From Chitinophaga sp. YR573 (GTDB lineage: Bacteria > Bacteroidota > Bacteroidia > Chitinophagales > Chitinophagaceae), in NCBI RefSeq assembly GCF_900110995.1, contig NZ_FOJF01000001.1, positions 203,199 through 267,198 on the forward strand: 64,000 bases of DNA, given 5' to 3'. The notes beneath the pieces are model-generated. The model ran no database searches and was not told where the DNA came from. It saw nothing but the letters and a program-made list of their open reading frames with translations. Below are positions 50,865 to 60,365 of this stretch, piece after piece. Both the position numbers and the translations under genes were made by a program. Within the stretch, counting starts at the first letter, position 1. Every line of letters starts with the position of its first letter.

Positions 50865-53675
50865 ATGCAAAAGATCTGCTTACTCCTGACAACCTGCTGT
50901 TTTGCTATAGCTGCTCACGCTCAAAAGAATGGTTCTGTTAACGGTACCGTATTCGATAGTATAGCCAGGCAACCCGTTGCTTCAGCCACTATTACCCTTT
51001 TACAGAAAAAAGACTCTTCGCTGGTCAGCTTTACGATGACGGACAACAAAGGCGATTTTGTACTTACCGGTATTGCCAAAGGAGAATATCGCCTGCTGAT
51101 TACCCATGTAAACTATCACAATACCAGCCGGCCTGTCATCATCACCGATGCAGCTCCTGCCGTCCACTTTAATACCATCGTACTCTATGACCTGAGTATA
51201 ACATTGAAGGAAGTGGTGGTAACTGCCGAAGCTCCTCCTGTTACCCTTATCGGCGATACCGTTCAATACAATGCAGGCTCATTTAAAACACAGCCCAATG
51301 CCAGTGTGGAACAACTGCTTAAGAAAATGCCAGGGATACAGGTGGATAAAGATGGTACGGTAAAAGCCCAGGGACAAAAAGTAAACCGCGTACTGGTAGA
51401 CGGTAAAGAATTTTTTGGTACCGATCCTAAAACCGCTACTAAAAACCTCCCTGCCGATGCGGTAGACAAAGTACAGGTATACGACCGGCTGAGCGATGCT
51501 GCTCAGCTGACCGGCTTCGACGATGGCAATAGTGAAAGGACCATCAACCTGAAACTGAAACAGGATAAAAAGAAAGGGCTGTTTGGTAAAGCGTCTGCCG
51601 GAGCAGGTACTAACGACAGGTATGAAGGACGTTTTAATGTAAACTCCTTTAAAGGGGCCCGGCAGTTCTCTGTCATTGGCATGGCTAATAATACCAACGC
51701 GGAAGGCTTTTCATTTATGGACCTGATGAATTTTACCGGAGAACTGAATCGCCAGCGCCAAAGCGGCAACGGAAATATGAACTTATCCCTGAATTCGGAT
51801 GATCCCATTACTGCATTAATGGGTAACAGTAACAGCAACGGTATCAAGACCATCTGGGGTAGCGGATTTAACTACAATAACATCATCGGGAATAACACTG
51901 ATTTCACCAGCAATTATTTTTACAACCGCTACAACCCTTACCAGGAAAGTACGATAGGACGCCAGTATTTCCTGCCCGATTCTTCTTATTACTACAACCA
52001 GCATGCCGTCAGTGATAACCTTAATAACAGCCATCGCCTTAATCTCAGTGCAGATATCCGCATCGATTCTTTTCATTCACTCAAAATATCACCTTCCATT
52101 GGTTACCAGGAAACCCGCAATAACAGTTACAGCAATTATGAAACACTTTCTGAAGATAAACAACTGGCTAACCAGGGCTTCAGCAATAACTATTCCTCAG
52201 GTTATGGTAGCAATTTCCGCAATGATCTGTTGTTCAGGAAAAAATTCCATCGCCGGGGCCGGACGTTTTCACTCAGCCTGCAAAACAGCTTCAATAACAG
52301 CAAAAGCAATGGTAGCCTGCTTTCTATAAACCAGTTTTACAATCATGGCACCTCAATTGATTCCATCAATCAGCGTAATGTTGTAACGGGTGCGTTGAAC
52401 AGCTATACCATACGTGCCGTATATACAGAACCGCTGTTTAAACGTTCACTGCTTGAATTCAGCCTGGGCAGAAGCAATTCCAGCAGTACGTCTGATAAGG
52501 TAACATATGACTATAACGGGCAAAGCGGGAAGTTTGATCAATTGAATACGGGCCTGACCAACAATTTCGAAAATACTTACGATTATACGAATGCAGGATT
52601 ACGTCTACGCACACAGCAGAAACAATTCAGCCTCGCTGCCGGTTTGAATTGGCAAAAGGCGGAGTTAAAAGGTAAGATCATCGCTGGTACCAGCGATTCG
52701 GTTATTCATAAAACATTCTATAACCTGCTGCCATCGCTCCGGTTTAAATACGATTTCACCCGCTACCGCAATATTAGTATTAACTATGCGGCTATTACCA
52801 GACAGCCTGATATGTCACAGCTGCAACCGGTACCTGATATTACTGATCCTCTCAATATCCGCGAAGGAAATCCTGATCTGAAACAGGAGTTTACACATGC
52901 GGTACAGCTGAATTTTATATCTGTGAACCCTTTCAAAAATAAAAACCTGTTTGCGTTTTTCAACCTGCAGGAAACACAGCACAAAATTGTGAACTACGAT
53001 GTAGTGGATACTCTCGGTATTAAATATACCCGCCCGGTAAATGTAAACGGGATATACAATATGACTGGTAATTTTAACCTTGGCCTGCCACTCCGTTTGC
53101 TGAAAGGTTCGGTTAATTTCAGCAGCAATATGGGATACGGAAAAACGAAACAATTCATTAATACCGTGGCTAATACCATAGGTACCATTAGCCTGGGGCC
53201 TGAGGTACGCTTCGATCTGAATCCTTCTGATAAAGTAGACCTGTCGTTAAGCGGTGGCTTTAATTATTATAAAACCAGCTATTCATTGCAGGCTGCCCTT
53301 AACACCAGCTATTTTTCACAGCAATATGAAGGTGAAATCAATTGTCAGTTGCCATCCCGTTTTTACTTTACCACCAGCTTTACTTATACTGTTAACAGCC
53401 AGCGTGCGAAGGGCTTTAATGCCAGGGTACCATTATGGAATATGGCTGTTAGCCGCCAGTTCCTGCGTTTTAACAGAGGGGAGCTAAAACTGAGTGTTTT
53501 TGATATGCTCAATGAAAATATAGGGATCAGTCGTACCAGCAACCAGAATTATATCGAAGACAGCCGGATAAAAAACCTGCAGCGCTTTTTTCTCCTGAGC
53601 TTTACTTATAGCCTGAGTAAAAACGGTCTTACAAGTGTCAGACCAGATGGCGGAATGAAAATTATACGACAGTAA
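50865..53675 (+). CDS. TonB-receptor-like outer-membrane beta-barrel protein
   Basis: This 936-residue protein has a signal peptide (1-19) and a carboxypeptidase-regulatory-like domain (about 23-105, GSVNGTVFDSIARQPVASATI). A plug follows (about 125-225, with VEQLLKKMPGIQVDKDG and VNRVLVDGKEFFG), then a long barrel of the outer-membrane beta-barrel family type, with no TonB box visible. Members are thought to import or export peptides or other solutes; the cargo here is unknown. It is separate in transcription from, but shares an operator with, the GLPGLI gene and the two-component system that follow. Confidence 0.92.
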   Translation: MQKICLLLTTCCFAIAAHAQKNGSVNGTVFDSIARQPVASATITLLQKKDSSLVSFTMTDNKGDFVLTGIAKGEYRLLITHVNYHNTSRPVIITDAAPAVHFNTIVLYDLSITLKEVVVTAEAPPVTLIGDTVQYNAGSFKTQPNASVEQLLKKMPGIQVDKDGTVKAQGQKVNRVLVDGKEFFGTDPKTATKNLPADAVDKVQVYDRLSDAAQLTGFDDGNSERTINLKLKQDKKKGLFGKASAGAGTNDRYEGRFNVNSFKGARQFSVIGMANNTNAEGFSFMDLMNFTGELNRQRQSGNGNMNLSLNSDDPITALMGNSNSNGIKTIWGSGFNYNNIIGNNTDFTSNYFYNRYNPYQESTIGRQYFLPDSSYYYNQHAVSDNLNNSHRLNLSADIRIDSFHSLKISPSIGYQETRNNSYSNYETLSEDKQLANQGFSNNYSSGYGSNFRNDLLFRKKFHRRGRTFSLSLQNSFNNSKSNGSLLSINQFYNHGTSIDSINQRNVVTGALNSYTIRAVYTEPLFKRSLLEFSLGRSNSSSTSDKVTYDYNGQSGKFDQLNTGLTNNFENTYDYTNAGLRLRTQQKQFSLAAGLNWQKAELKGKIIAGTSDSVIHKTFYNLLPSLRFKYDFTRYRNISINYAAITRQPDMSQLQPVPDITDPLNIREGNPDLKQEFTHAVQLNFISVNPFKNKNLFAFFNLQETQHKIVNYDVVDTLGIKYTRPVNVNGIYNMTGNFNLGLPLRLLKGSVNFSSNMGYGKTKQFINTVANTIGTISLGPEVRFDLNPSDKVDLSLSGGFNYYKTSYSLQAALNTSYFSQQYEGEINCQLPSRFYFTTSFTYTVNSQRAKGFNARVPLWNMAVSRQFLRFNRGELKLSVFDMLNENIGISRTSNQNYIEDSRIKNLQRFFLLSFTYSLSKNGLTSVRPDGGMKIIRQ

Positions 53676-53708
53676 TACGTAAAGAAAAATCAGGCTATCA
53701 AAAGTATT

Positions 53709-53882
53709 AAGGCTCCGTTAGGAGCCCCGTGTTTGTAGAAAATAAATAGAACAACAAAACACAGACTCCGTTAGGAGTCCCCTGATATTAGCAATTTTAG
53801 GGGACTCCTAACGGAGTCTATTATGTAGAAGATAAATTATTGCTACAAACACGGGGCTCCTAACGGAGCCTATTATGTTTTG
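53709..53882. repeat. Nested palindromic intergenic element, copy 2
   Basis: The outer arms 53711-53738 and 53843-53870 are perfect 28-bp inverted repeats (GGCTCC-GTTA-GGAGCC at the core), and the inner arms 53764-53783 and 53799-53818 are perfect 20-bp repeats. Compared with copy 1 (9932-10109), GGTA has become GTTA in both outer arms at once, keeping the pairing. It sits between convergent genes. Confidence 0.85.
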
Positions 53883-53935
53883 CAGTAAACGTATCGAGGG
53901 TCTATTAGTTACTTTTGAAACAGCCCTGCTGTTTG

Positions 53936-54739
53936 TTAATTGATTTGGATCATTCTTCCTCTCCCTGTATTATTACGTTGCATTTCTGCCACCGTTTTAT
54001 CGCGCTCTTTATTAAACTCTTCCATCGTTACTTTTTTCCCTTTTGAGGGCTGTTTAATAGCCGCTACATCAACCTGGGGAGATACTTCAACCGCCTTGTA
54101 AACAATGCGACCAGCATTAATGTCAATACCGAGGATAAGGCCTGGTAATTGTCCTTCATATTCAGGCCCTGCCGGTACCGGAATGGAAAGCGTGAACCAA
54201 ACCATGATATTGGATGTATCCGGCACTTCCTGTTTTTTCATCTGCCCGTTCTCCATGGTGGTGATGTTGCGCTTACCAATACTTTGGGCCACTGCCTGCT
54301 GACAGGGATAACCGAGAATAGTGCTGGTTTCGCCGGTCAGTTTCCAGTTCAGCTTGTGGATGCTGTCGGCAATAATATAGTTCTTCGCAGCAAATTCGCG
54401 TTGTGCTATCACCTGGCTGGTGGCAAAATTAATATAGGTCACATCATCGGCATCGGCTATTACCGTACGAAGCTGCATACCGCCATCTTCCTGAGTAAAC
54501 TCTTCAGGCGTTTCATCCACCACTGCGCGGCGCAGCAACTGGTTATTGTCAAACAATATTTCCAGTTTGTCTTTGAGTGAACGGGGAAGAAGCTGCTCCT
54601 CACTTTCACTCATACCCATACCCTTGATGTGCATCTGCATTTGTGTTGTACGCTCGTACAATACCCTGCCTTGTTTTTGCTGGCCATTGGCAGTCATCAG
54701 TGCCAGGCCCATGCAAAATGTAAAAAATATCTTTTTCAT
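53936..54739 (-). CDS. GLPGLI family protein
   Basis: This 267-residue protein has a signal peptide (1-19) and the GLPGLI pattern: RVLYERTTQMQM near the start, NYIIADSIHKLNWKLTGETSTILGYPCQQA in the middle, and the name-giving motif in EGQLPGLILGIDI (about 205-217). The family is periplasmic or exported, found in Bacteroidota, and has no known reaction; it often accompanies TonB-type receptors. Here its promoter carries the same operator as the receptor at 50865. Confidence 0.92.
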   Translation of the reverse strand: MKKIFFTFCMGLALMTANGQQKQGRVLYERTTQMQMHIKGMGMSESEEQLLPRSLKDKLEILFDNNQLLRRAVVDETPEEFTQEDGGMQLRTVIADADDVTYINFATSQVIAQREFAAKNYIIADSIHKLNWKLTGETSTILGYPCQQAVAQSIGKRNITTMENGQMKKQEVPDTSNIMVWFTLSIPVPAGPEYEGQLPGLILGIDINAGRIVYKAVEVSPQVDVAAIKQPSKGKKVTMEEFNKERDKTVAEMQRNNTGRGRMIQIN

Positions 54740-54759
54740 TCTGTGTATTTTTAAGAAAA

Positions 54760-54828
54760 TAAAGCTATCCGGTTCTTGCCGTAACAGAGGTTAACATGCC
54801 TTGCTTTAATGTTAATTAAGGTTAATGT
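54760..54828 (-). promoter_or_regulatory. Shared operator and -7 element before the GLPGLI gene
   Basis: On the minus strand the operator (54828-54789) is followed after exactly 21 nt by TAGCTTTA (54767-54760, 7 of 8 to TAnnTTTG) and 20 nt later by ATG 54739. On the other side the operator lies next to the histidine kinase promoter, so it may serve both directions. Confidence 0.7.
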
Positions 54829-54830
54829 GC

Positions 54831-54862
54831 TTGCTGAAGGGAAAAAGGAAATGATACATTTG
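54831..54862 (+). promoter_or_regulatory. Promoter of the two-component genes
   Basis: TTG (54831-54833), a 21-nt spacer and TACATTTG (54855-54862) form a full consensus promoter 22 nt upstream of GTG 54885. It starts 3 nt from the end of the shared operator. Confidence 0.7.
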
Positions 54863-54884
54863 CTATAATAAACCATACAACCAG

Positions 54885-56405
54885 GTGCGATATAAACTTT
54901 CCATACCGGTTACGGCTTTTCTGATTACATTGACTATTGTGACTATCACAGTTTTCCAGGGATACTGGCTGCATAAGAATTACCAGGAAGAAAAAAGGAT
55001 TTTTACCACCCGGACCAATGTACTTTTCAGAGAGACGATCTTCCGGCTGCAGGCAGCCAAGTTACAAATGGATTCCGGGATCAATATCCGTGTACAGGAT
55101 CGTGAAGGAGTGATCGGCATATCAAATGTGCTGAGAGAAAAAATAAGGGATTCTTCCTCTGCAAAACCAGCGCTGAGGCAAACAATGATCGTAGCGATGA
55201 ATAGAGCAGACCTTGCGGGTCCGGAGAGGGATTCCTTTAATGTACAATACAGGATAAATAAAGCGGTGCCTGGAAGAAGAGTGTTTGATTTCCTGGTAGA
55301 TGTAGACTCACTGCGCGATTCGATTACTGTAAAAGAAGTGATCGATCGATACCATAAAGCACTGGAAAGAGAAAAGATAAATTTGCCTTTCATCATAAAT
55401 ATCCTTCCTGCCGATACCGCTAAACTAGGTCCCGCTGAACCAGATTTCGCACTAGTCCCGGACGACCTGGAAGGCAACATCGTTACCATTGGTTTTACAA
55501 AACCTGTCAGATACCAGGTTATATTTGACAACAATACCTGGTACCTGCTGAAGCGTATCAGTCAGCCTATCCTGATCTCATTTCTATTGCTGGGTGTCAC
55601 TATATTTTCATTTCTACTGTTATACAGGAACCTGAAACAACAGCAAAAGCTGGCACAGCTTAAGAATGATTTTATCAACAACATGACACATGAGCTGAAA
55701 ACACCTATTGCCACCGTAAGTGTAGCCATAGAAGCCTTAAGGAGTTTTAATGTGTTGGATGATCCGCAAAGAACAGACGAATATCTTGATATATCGGCCG
55801 GTGAAATGCAAAGACTGGGTTTATTGGTAGATAAAGTATTAAAGCTGTCAATGTTTGAGAATAAAGAAATCGCTTTAAATAAAGAACAGTTTGATCTTGT
55901 AGAGCTGGCCAAAGGAGTAATGCTCTCAATGAAGTTGCAGTTTGAAAAACAAAAGGCCATCACAATACTGGAAACAACAGGTAAAAATTTTATCATTACG
56001 GCCGACAAGCTTCATCTGACAAGTGTACTCTATAATTTGCTGGACAATGCTTTGAAGTACAGCATTAAAGACCCGGAAATCCTTATTCATATCATTGATC
56101 ATTCACAATACCTGGAAATAAGTGTAACAGACAACGGGATAGGTATTGCAAAGGAATACAAAAGCAAAATATTCGAAAAGTTCTTTCGCGTACCCAGTGG
56201 CAACCGGCATAATATAAAAGGATATGGCCTTGGTTTAAGTTATGTGTCGCATATATTACAACGCCATGGCGGTTTTATAGAGGTGAAAAGCGAGCTGGAT
56301 AAAGGCAGTACTTTTTCCGTTAAGCTTCCCTTTGCAGAAGCACCAGTTATTCATTACGATAAGGGACGGATTGTAAAGTTCAAAACAGGATTAAATGAGT
56401 ATTAA
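54885..56405 (+). CDS. Sensor histidine kinase
   Basis: This 506-residue protein starts at GTG. Membrane helices near 9-28 and 226-248 enclose a periplasmic sensor of about 195 residues that I do not recognise. There is no HAMP domain. The HisKA domain has INNMTHELKTPIATV with phospho-acceptor His269, and the HATPase domain has NLLDNALKYS, DNGIGIAKEYKSKIFEKFFRV and GYGLGLSYV. It overlaps the response regulator gene by 11 nt, so the pair is coupled. A role in sensing a periplasmic or barrel-related signal is suggested by the shared operator. Confidence 0.95.
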   Translation: MRYKLSIPVTAFLITLTIVTITVFQGYWLHKNYQEEKRIFTTRTNVLFRETIFRLQAAKLQMDSGINIRVQDREGVIGISNVLREKIRDSSSAKPALRQTMIVAMNRADLAGPERDSFNVQYRINKAVPGRRVFDFLVDVDSLRDSITVKEVIDRYHKALEREKINLPFIINILPADTAKLGPAEPDFALVPDDLEGNIVTIGFTKPVRYQVIFDNNTWYLLKRISQPILISFLLLGVTIFSFLLLYRNLKQQQKLAQLKNDFINNMTHELKTPIATVSVAIEALRSFNVLDDPQRTDEYLDISAGEMQRLGLLVDKVLKLSMFENKEIALNKEQFDLVELAKGVMLSMKLQFEKQKAITILETTGKNFIITADKLHLTSVLYNLLDNALKYSIKDPEILIHIIDHSQYLEISVTDNGIGIAKEYKSKIFEKFFRVPSGNRHNIKGYGLGLSYVSHILQRHGGFIEVKSELDKGSTFSVKLPFAEAPVIHYDKGRIVKFKTGLNEY

Positions 56406-57078
56406 AATTTTATATGTTGAAGACGAATTATTCCTGGGGAAAATTGTGAAGGAAAGCTTACAGGGCAGAGGCTTTGAGGTGATAATGGAATGTGACGGAG
56501 CTAAAGTGATGGAACTGTATAAACAGATAAAACCCGCAGTATGTATACTGGATGTAATGCTGCCCAATAAAGATGGGTTTGAAATTGCGGAAGAGATACG
56601 TGCCCTCAATCCGGAGGTACCCATTTTATTCCTGACGGCCAAAACACAAACGGCCGATCTCGTAAAGGGCTTTACACTGGGTGGCAATGATTATATCCGT
56701 AAGCCTTTCAGCCTGGAAGAACTGATTGTACGCATCGATAATGTATTACGTAAAACAGACCGGTCATCTTCACCTGCTGTCGACTATGTCAGGATAGGCA
56801 GGTTCAGGTTCTATACTAACCGCCAGCTGTTGACAAATGGAAGTGAAGAGAAAAAACTATCGTACAGGGAAAGTGAATTACTTAAGTTATTATACGAAAA
56901 CCGTGATGGTATCATAGACAGGAAAAGCATACTCAACCTGTTATGGGGCAATGATTCGTTTTTCAATAGCCGTAATCTTGATGTATACATTACCCGGCTG
57001 CGCGTGTGCCTGAAAGAAGATGAAAACCTGGAAATATTAACAATAAAGGGTGTGGGCTACAGGTTTGTACTGGGTTAA
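56395..57078 (+). CDS. OmpR-family response regulator
   Basis: This 227-residue protein has a receiver domain (1-118) with Asp53 as phospho-acceptor (CILDVMLPNKDGF), the acidic pair ED at 9-10, and Lys near 104 in IRKPF. The C-terminal OmpR-type winged helix (about 135-227) ends in ILTIKGVGYRFVLG. OmpR-type proteins bind as tandem dimers to direct repeats about 10 nt apart, which matches the TTAAC repeats in the operator before the receptor and GLPGLI genes. It is the likely reader of that site; this is inference. Confidence 0.95.
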   Translation: MSIKILYVEDELFLGKIVKESLQGRGFEVIMECDGAKVMELYKQIKPAVCILDVMLPNKDGFEIAEEIRALNPEVPILFLTAKTQTADLVKGFTLGGNDYIRKPFSLEELIVRIDNVLRKTDRSSSPAVDYVRIGRFRFYTNRQLLTNGSEEKKLSYRESELLKLLYENRDGIIDRKSILNLLWGNDSFFNSRNLDVYITRLRVCLKEDENLEILTIKGVGYRFVLG

Positions 57079-57120
57079 ATTCTTTAATGAAGATCACTTA
57101 TCAAATATCTTCCCCAATAA

Positions 57121-57146
57121 AAAAACCGTCCATAAGGACGGTTTTT
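57121..57146. terminator. Terminator of the two-component operon
   Basis: AAAAACCGTCC/GGACGGTTTTT with a 4-nt loop lies 43 nt after the response regulator stop and is symmetrical enough to work for the convergent cold-shock gene too. Confidence 0.88.
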
Positions 57147-57239
57147 CAGGCTATAATATTATTCACCTTACTTCAAACTTTTTCCGTTATGGTACCTTAA
57201 TACCATAAAAAGATATTGAAAGTAAAGACCGGTGTCTAC

Positions 57240-57695
57240 TTAACTGCTCTTTTTCACTGATACTGCGTTCGGGCCTTTATGTCCCATCTGCACTTCAAAG
57301 GTTACTTTGTCATGCTCTTTTATCGCATCCACCAGCTCATTGATATGCACAAATATGCTCTCCTGAGTCTGAAGGTCTTTAATAAAGCCATAACCTTTGG
57401 ATTCATTAAAGAATGTAACCACTCCCTTACGGATCAGTTCAGCCTCATCCATAGGTTGCTGTTTTGCAACACCAATCTGGATGTCTTCGCTTCTGATAAT
57501 CTTCTTTTTCTTGGGATCTGGTGGAGTTGATGAAATGTTACCATTCTCATCGATGTAAGCCATCATTTCTTCCAGTGTTTTACCTGGTTTTGAATTGGCT
57601 TGTCTTTCGGCCTTCTTTTCTTCCTTGTCTTTTTTCTTTTTTAATCTTTTCTTTTCGTTTTCTTTTTTACTGAAAGTTTCTTGTGATCTACCCAT
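57240..57695 (-). CDS. Cold-shock-domain protein with charged N-terminal extension
   Basis: From MGRSQETFSKKENEKK at 57695 this is 151 residues; the frame opens at 57755, but this start fits the family. The N-terminal region (about 1-50) is a Lys/Glu-rich basic coil. The cold-shock domain (about 88-150) has RNP-like motifs KGYGFIKD and ESIFVHI. Such proteins bind single-stranded RNA or DNA; members with this tail are common in Bacteroidota. Its function is inferred from family only. Confidence 0.9.
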   Translation of the reverse strand: MGRSQETFSKKENEKKRLKKKKDKEEKKAERQANSKPGKTLEEMMAYIDENGNISSTPPDPKKKKIIRSEDIQIGVAKQQPMDEAELIRKGVVTFFNESKGYGFIKDLQTQESIFVHINELVDAIKEHDKVTFEVQMGHKGPNAVSVKKSS

Positions 57696-57860
57696 AGTGT
57701 AATTGCTATCATTTATATCCGTTCCGGGTGAAATAAAAGTAAGTGGAACGAACAACGTGATTTATATGAAGGTACAAAAAAAATAACTCTTTGTCAAGCA
57801 ACATTCAATACTATAGGGCGCAGAGCCACGCTCAGCAGTCATATATTAATTTAATTACAT

Positions 57861-60071
57861 TCAGATATTCAACCAGTACACCAGCTTTATGACCAACGCC
57901 CTCGTTTTAATCGCCAAAGGCGCGGGCAGATAATTATCCGTATATACAATGAACAGATCAGATGCCGGACGATACCTCCACTGCAAACGCGTATTCAGAT
58001 TCATATTCTTCAACTGCTCATTATACTGCATAAAACCTGTAAAGAAGAGCGTGTTGGTCATGGTAACATCCAGCCTGGGCCCCGCCAGCAGAAAGGCATT
58101 CCTGCCCCAGGGCTGCGGCAGGTGGATATCATTATAAGTTGTACTCAGCGCAATACTCACATACGGTTGAAAACGGTAGCCCAGCTCCCCGCCCAGTGTT
58201 AGTCGCGTCCCATCTGCATAATAACCGCCATAACGCCCGGAAAAAGAATACGTGAAAAGACTTTGCGGTCTGGATACATAATCCACACCTACTGTGTTCC
58301 AGCTATGCACAGTTCCTGTAGCCAGACTATCCTTCCCGGTATTCGTCGGGTCAAACGGCTGCAGCAAACGCACATAACTGTTCGTAGTCCATACACTCAG
58401 TGTATTCCGCTTGCGGAACACAATCCCATAAGACAACAACAACTCATTGTCTGTACGCTTCATATGCTCATCAAAGAAATTCGTTAGCTGCACCTGTGGC
58501 CCATGACTCAGCACTGGCCCTGCTTTTGGAAAGAACAAACGTGTTACCTGTGGCAACAACTTGATATACCCCTGACGGGGTACATACCCTACCTCTGCAT
58601 TATAATTATGCCCTACATATTCATGCTGCCAGCTTATATTCCAAACCCTGCTGGTATATTGAAGATTCGCAGCATGTACCCAGTCGTGCCCTGTTTTACC
58701 CGGAGTCGCAGACTTCAGCAGCAATGCCTTCCCCGTCCAGAAATTATTGGAAGAGGCCAGGTTATACTCCATCCCCAGATTCCTGTTATAGCGCGAATAC
58801 ACAGGTTTATCTTCTGAAGGATGATAATTAATAGATTCCTTATTGATGAACAACAACCCCACATTCGACCTTGCAAACACCCTCCTTTGTAACGCGGCTA
58901 CCGTAAAATTCTGGGAAGGCAGGCCCAGAGATGCCTCCGCATCCGTCTGCATATTCATCAATCCCATTCTCCAGTTCTTGTCCAGTTTACCACTCAGCCT
59001 GGCGCCAAAGAGGATAGGTACTCCCAACCCTATGCGCCTGGAAAAGAAAGGCCGGATAGTGCTGTACCCGAAGTTGGTGAACTGGTCCCCGTTCTCCAGG
59101 AAGAACTGCCGCTTCTCCGGGAAGAACAGCTCAAACCTGTCCAGGTTCGTTACCTGCTTATCTACATCTACCTGCGAGAAATCGGGGTTAACCGTCAGAT
59201 CCAGGTTCAGGGAAGAGGTGACGGCTATTTTTGCATCTACTCCCGCATCTCCTCTGTAATGCTCCTTTTTCCCCGTTGTATAATCCTTGTTCACACCACC
59301 CAACAAATAAGGAATCACCGAAATATTAGGCCCGGGGTCTGGTGGTGGTACATCCCATTCCAACACACCGGTATAGGCTAAAGAAGCCGAAGGGAACTGC
59401 CTGGGGACTGGTGCCCAGCTACTCTTTTCTGTGGTTTTAAGGTCATTCCGGCCAAAATTGATCCCCCATCTGCTGATCCCCTTTTTATAACGGATCGTCT
59501 TAAAAGGGATCACTGCTTCAAAAATCCATTTATCAGGATAGTTCTTGACTACTGAACTCCATTTGTTATCCCAACTCAGATCAACCTTGCCCCCATCATA
59601 CATAATCCCATCCCATTGGGCCCCGGCAGCATTTGCCCCAAAGGAATAACCATTGGTCTGGTCATCAAAAGGGTCCATGAAAAGCAGGAAATTATCATTT
59701 TTGAGAAAAGCGAAATCCCTTCTTAAGGATTCTACCATATAAGGCCCCGGCGCCCCGTTATAGTTCACCACCAGCAGGTAAATATGCTGATCGTCATAGG
59801 CCATACGTACATCTGTCCGTACATTGGCATAACTGGTATCCATAGGCAATATCATGTGGAAATCCGTAGCTACATCAGCAGCCTGCCAGGCCGGCTCATC
59901 CATCACACCATCGATCTTTACAGGAGAAGTGGCACGGCGTATATGCAGTTGAAAGGCTTCGTTCTTTTTTTGCGCTACAGCCACCAATGGAAATATAGGC
60001 AGGATAGCACAACATAGACGGGGAATAATTCGCAAAATGATGAGATTATGGTTCTGCTGATCAAAGTACAA
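57861..60071 (-). CDS. DUF5916-family exported protein with CBM9-like domain
   Basis: This 736-residue protein has a signal peptide (about 1-33) and an N-terminal CBM9-like sandwich (about 50-240, [13 protein letters not shown] then [13 protein letters not shown]). A long DUF5916 barrel-like part follows (about 250-736, for example [24 protein letters not shown] in short blocks and [17 protein letters not shown]). Members are outer-membrane barrel-like proteins of unknown role. The carbohydrate-binding-like front suggests a cell-surface glycan contact, not proven. It overlaps the divergent VF530 promoter region. Confidence 0.9.
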   Translation of the reverse strand: MYFDQQNHNLIILRIIPRLCCAILPIFPLVAVAQKKNEAFQLHIRRATSPVKIDGVMDEPAWQAADVATDFHMILPMDTSYANVRTDVRMAYDDQHIYLLVVNYNGAPGPYMVESLRRDFAFLKNDNFLLFMDPFDDQTNGYSFGANAAGAQWDGIMYDGGKVDLSWDNKWSSVVKNYPDKWIFEAVIPFKTIRYKKGISRWGINFGRNDLKTTEKSSWAPVPRQFPSASLAYTGVLEWDVPPPDPGPNISVIPYLLGGVNKDYTTGKKEHYRGDAGVDAKIAVTSSLNLDLTVNPDFSQVDVDKQVTNLDRFELFFPEKRQFFLENGDQFTNFGYSTIRPFFSRRIGLGVPILFGARLSGKLDKNWRMGLMNMQTDAEASLGLPSQNFTVAALQRRVFARSNVGLLFINKESINYHPSEDKPVYSRYNRNLGMEYNLASSNNFWTGKALLLKSATPGKTGHDWVHAANLQYTSRVWNISWQHEYVGHNYNAEVGYVPRQGYIKLLPQVTRLFFPKAGPVLSHGPQVQLTNFFDEHMKRTDNELLLSYGIVFRKRNTLSVWTTNSYVRLLQPFDPTNTGKDSLATGTVHSWNTVGVDYVSRPQSLFTYSFSGRYGGYYADGTRLTLGGELGYRFQPYVSIALSTTYNDIHLPQPWGRNAFLLAGPRLDVTMTNTLFFTGFMQYNEQLKNMNLNTRLQWRYRPASDLFIVYTDNYLPAPLAIKTRALVIKLVYWLNI

Positions 60072-60095
60072 AAAACAAATACCAATTCACAACCT

Positions 60096-60103
60096 TATCT
60101 TTG
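60096..60103 (+). promoter_or_regulatory. -7 element and Shine-Dalgarno site of the VF530-like gene
   Basis: TATCTTTG matches TAnnTTTG and is 16 nt upstream of ATG 60120. AAAGGAG lies 5-6 nt before that ATG, a rare clear Shine-Dalgarno site here, and decides the start at 60120 over the longer frame from 60048. Confidence 0.6.
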
Positions 60104-60119
60104 TGCCAAAGGAGAACGT

Positions 60120-60356
60120 ATGCCGTTAGAAACTATGTCCAATGATCCACTTCATGGATTAACACTTGAGATGATCGTTACACATCTTGTGGAAAGTTAT
60201 GGGTGGGATGAACTGGGACAACAAATCAGGATCAACTGCTTTACAAGTAACCCTTCTATCCAGTCCAGTTTAAAATTCTTACGCAAAACACCCTGGGCAA
60301 GGACCAAAGTGGAAGATTTCTACAAATACTCCATGCGTAAGAACAAGCTCAAATAA
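60120..60356 (+). CDS. VF530 family DNA-binding-like small protein
   Basis: This 79-residue protein matches VF530 (DUF2132) over its length: [22 protein letters not shown], then [20 protein letters not shown] and [13 protein letters not shown]. Members are compact helical proteins thought to bind DNA, with no known role. It converges on the cytochrome c peroxidase gene with a 9-nt gap, leaving no room for a separate terminator. Confidence 0.92.
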   Translation: MPLETMSNDPLHGLTLEMIVTHLVESYGWDELGQQIRINCFTSNPSIQSSLKFLRKTPWARTKVEDFYKYSMRKNKLK

Positions 60357-60365
60357 TACTCTCAA

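Noticed and set aside
54980..55534. Open frame of 184 codons antisense to the histidine kinase gene
   Set aside because: It is rich in Ser and Leu as expected from a shadow frame, and the kinase frame on the plus strand is unambiguous.
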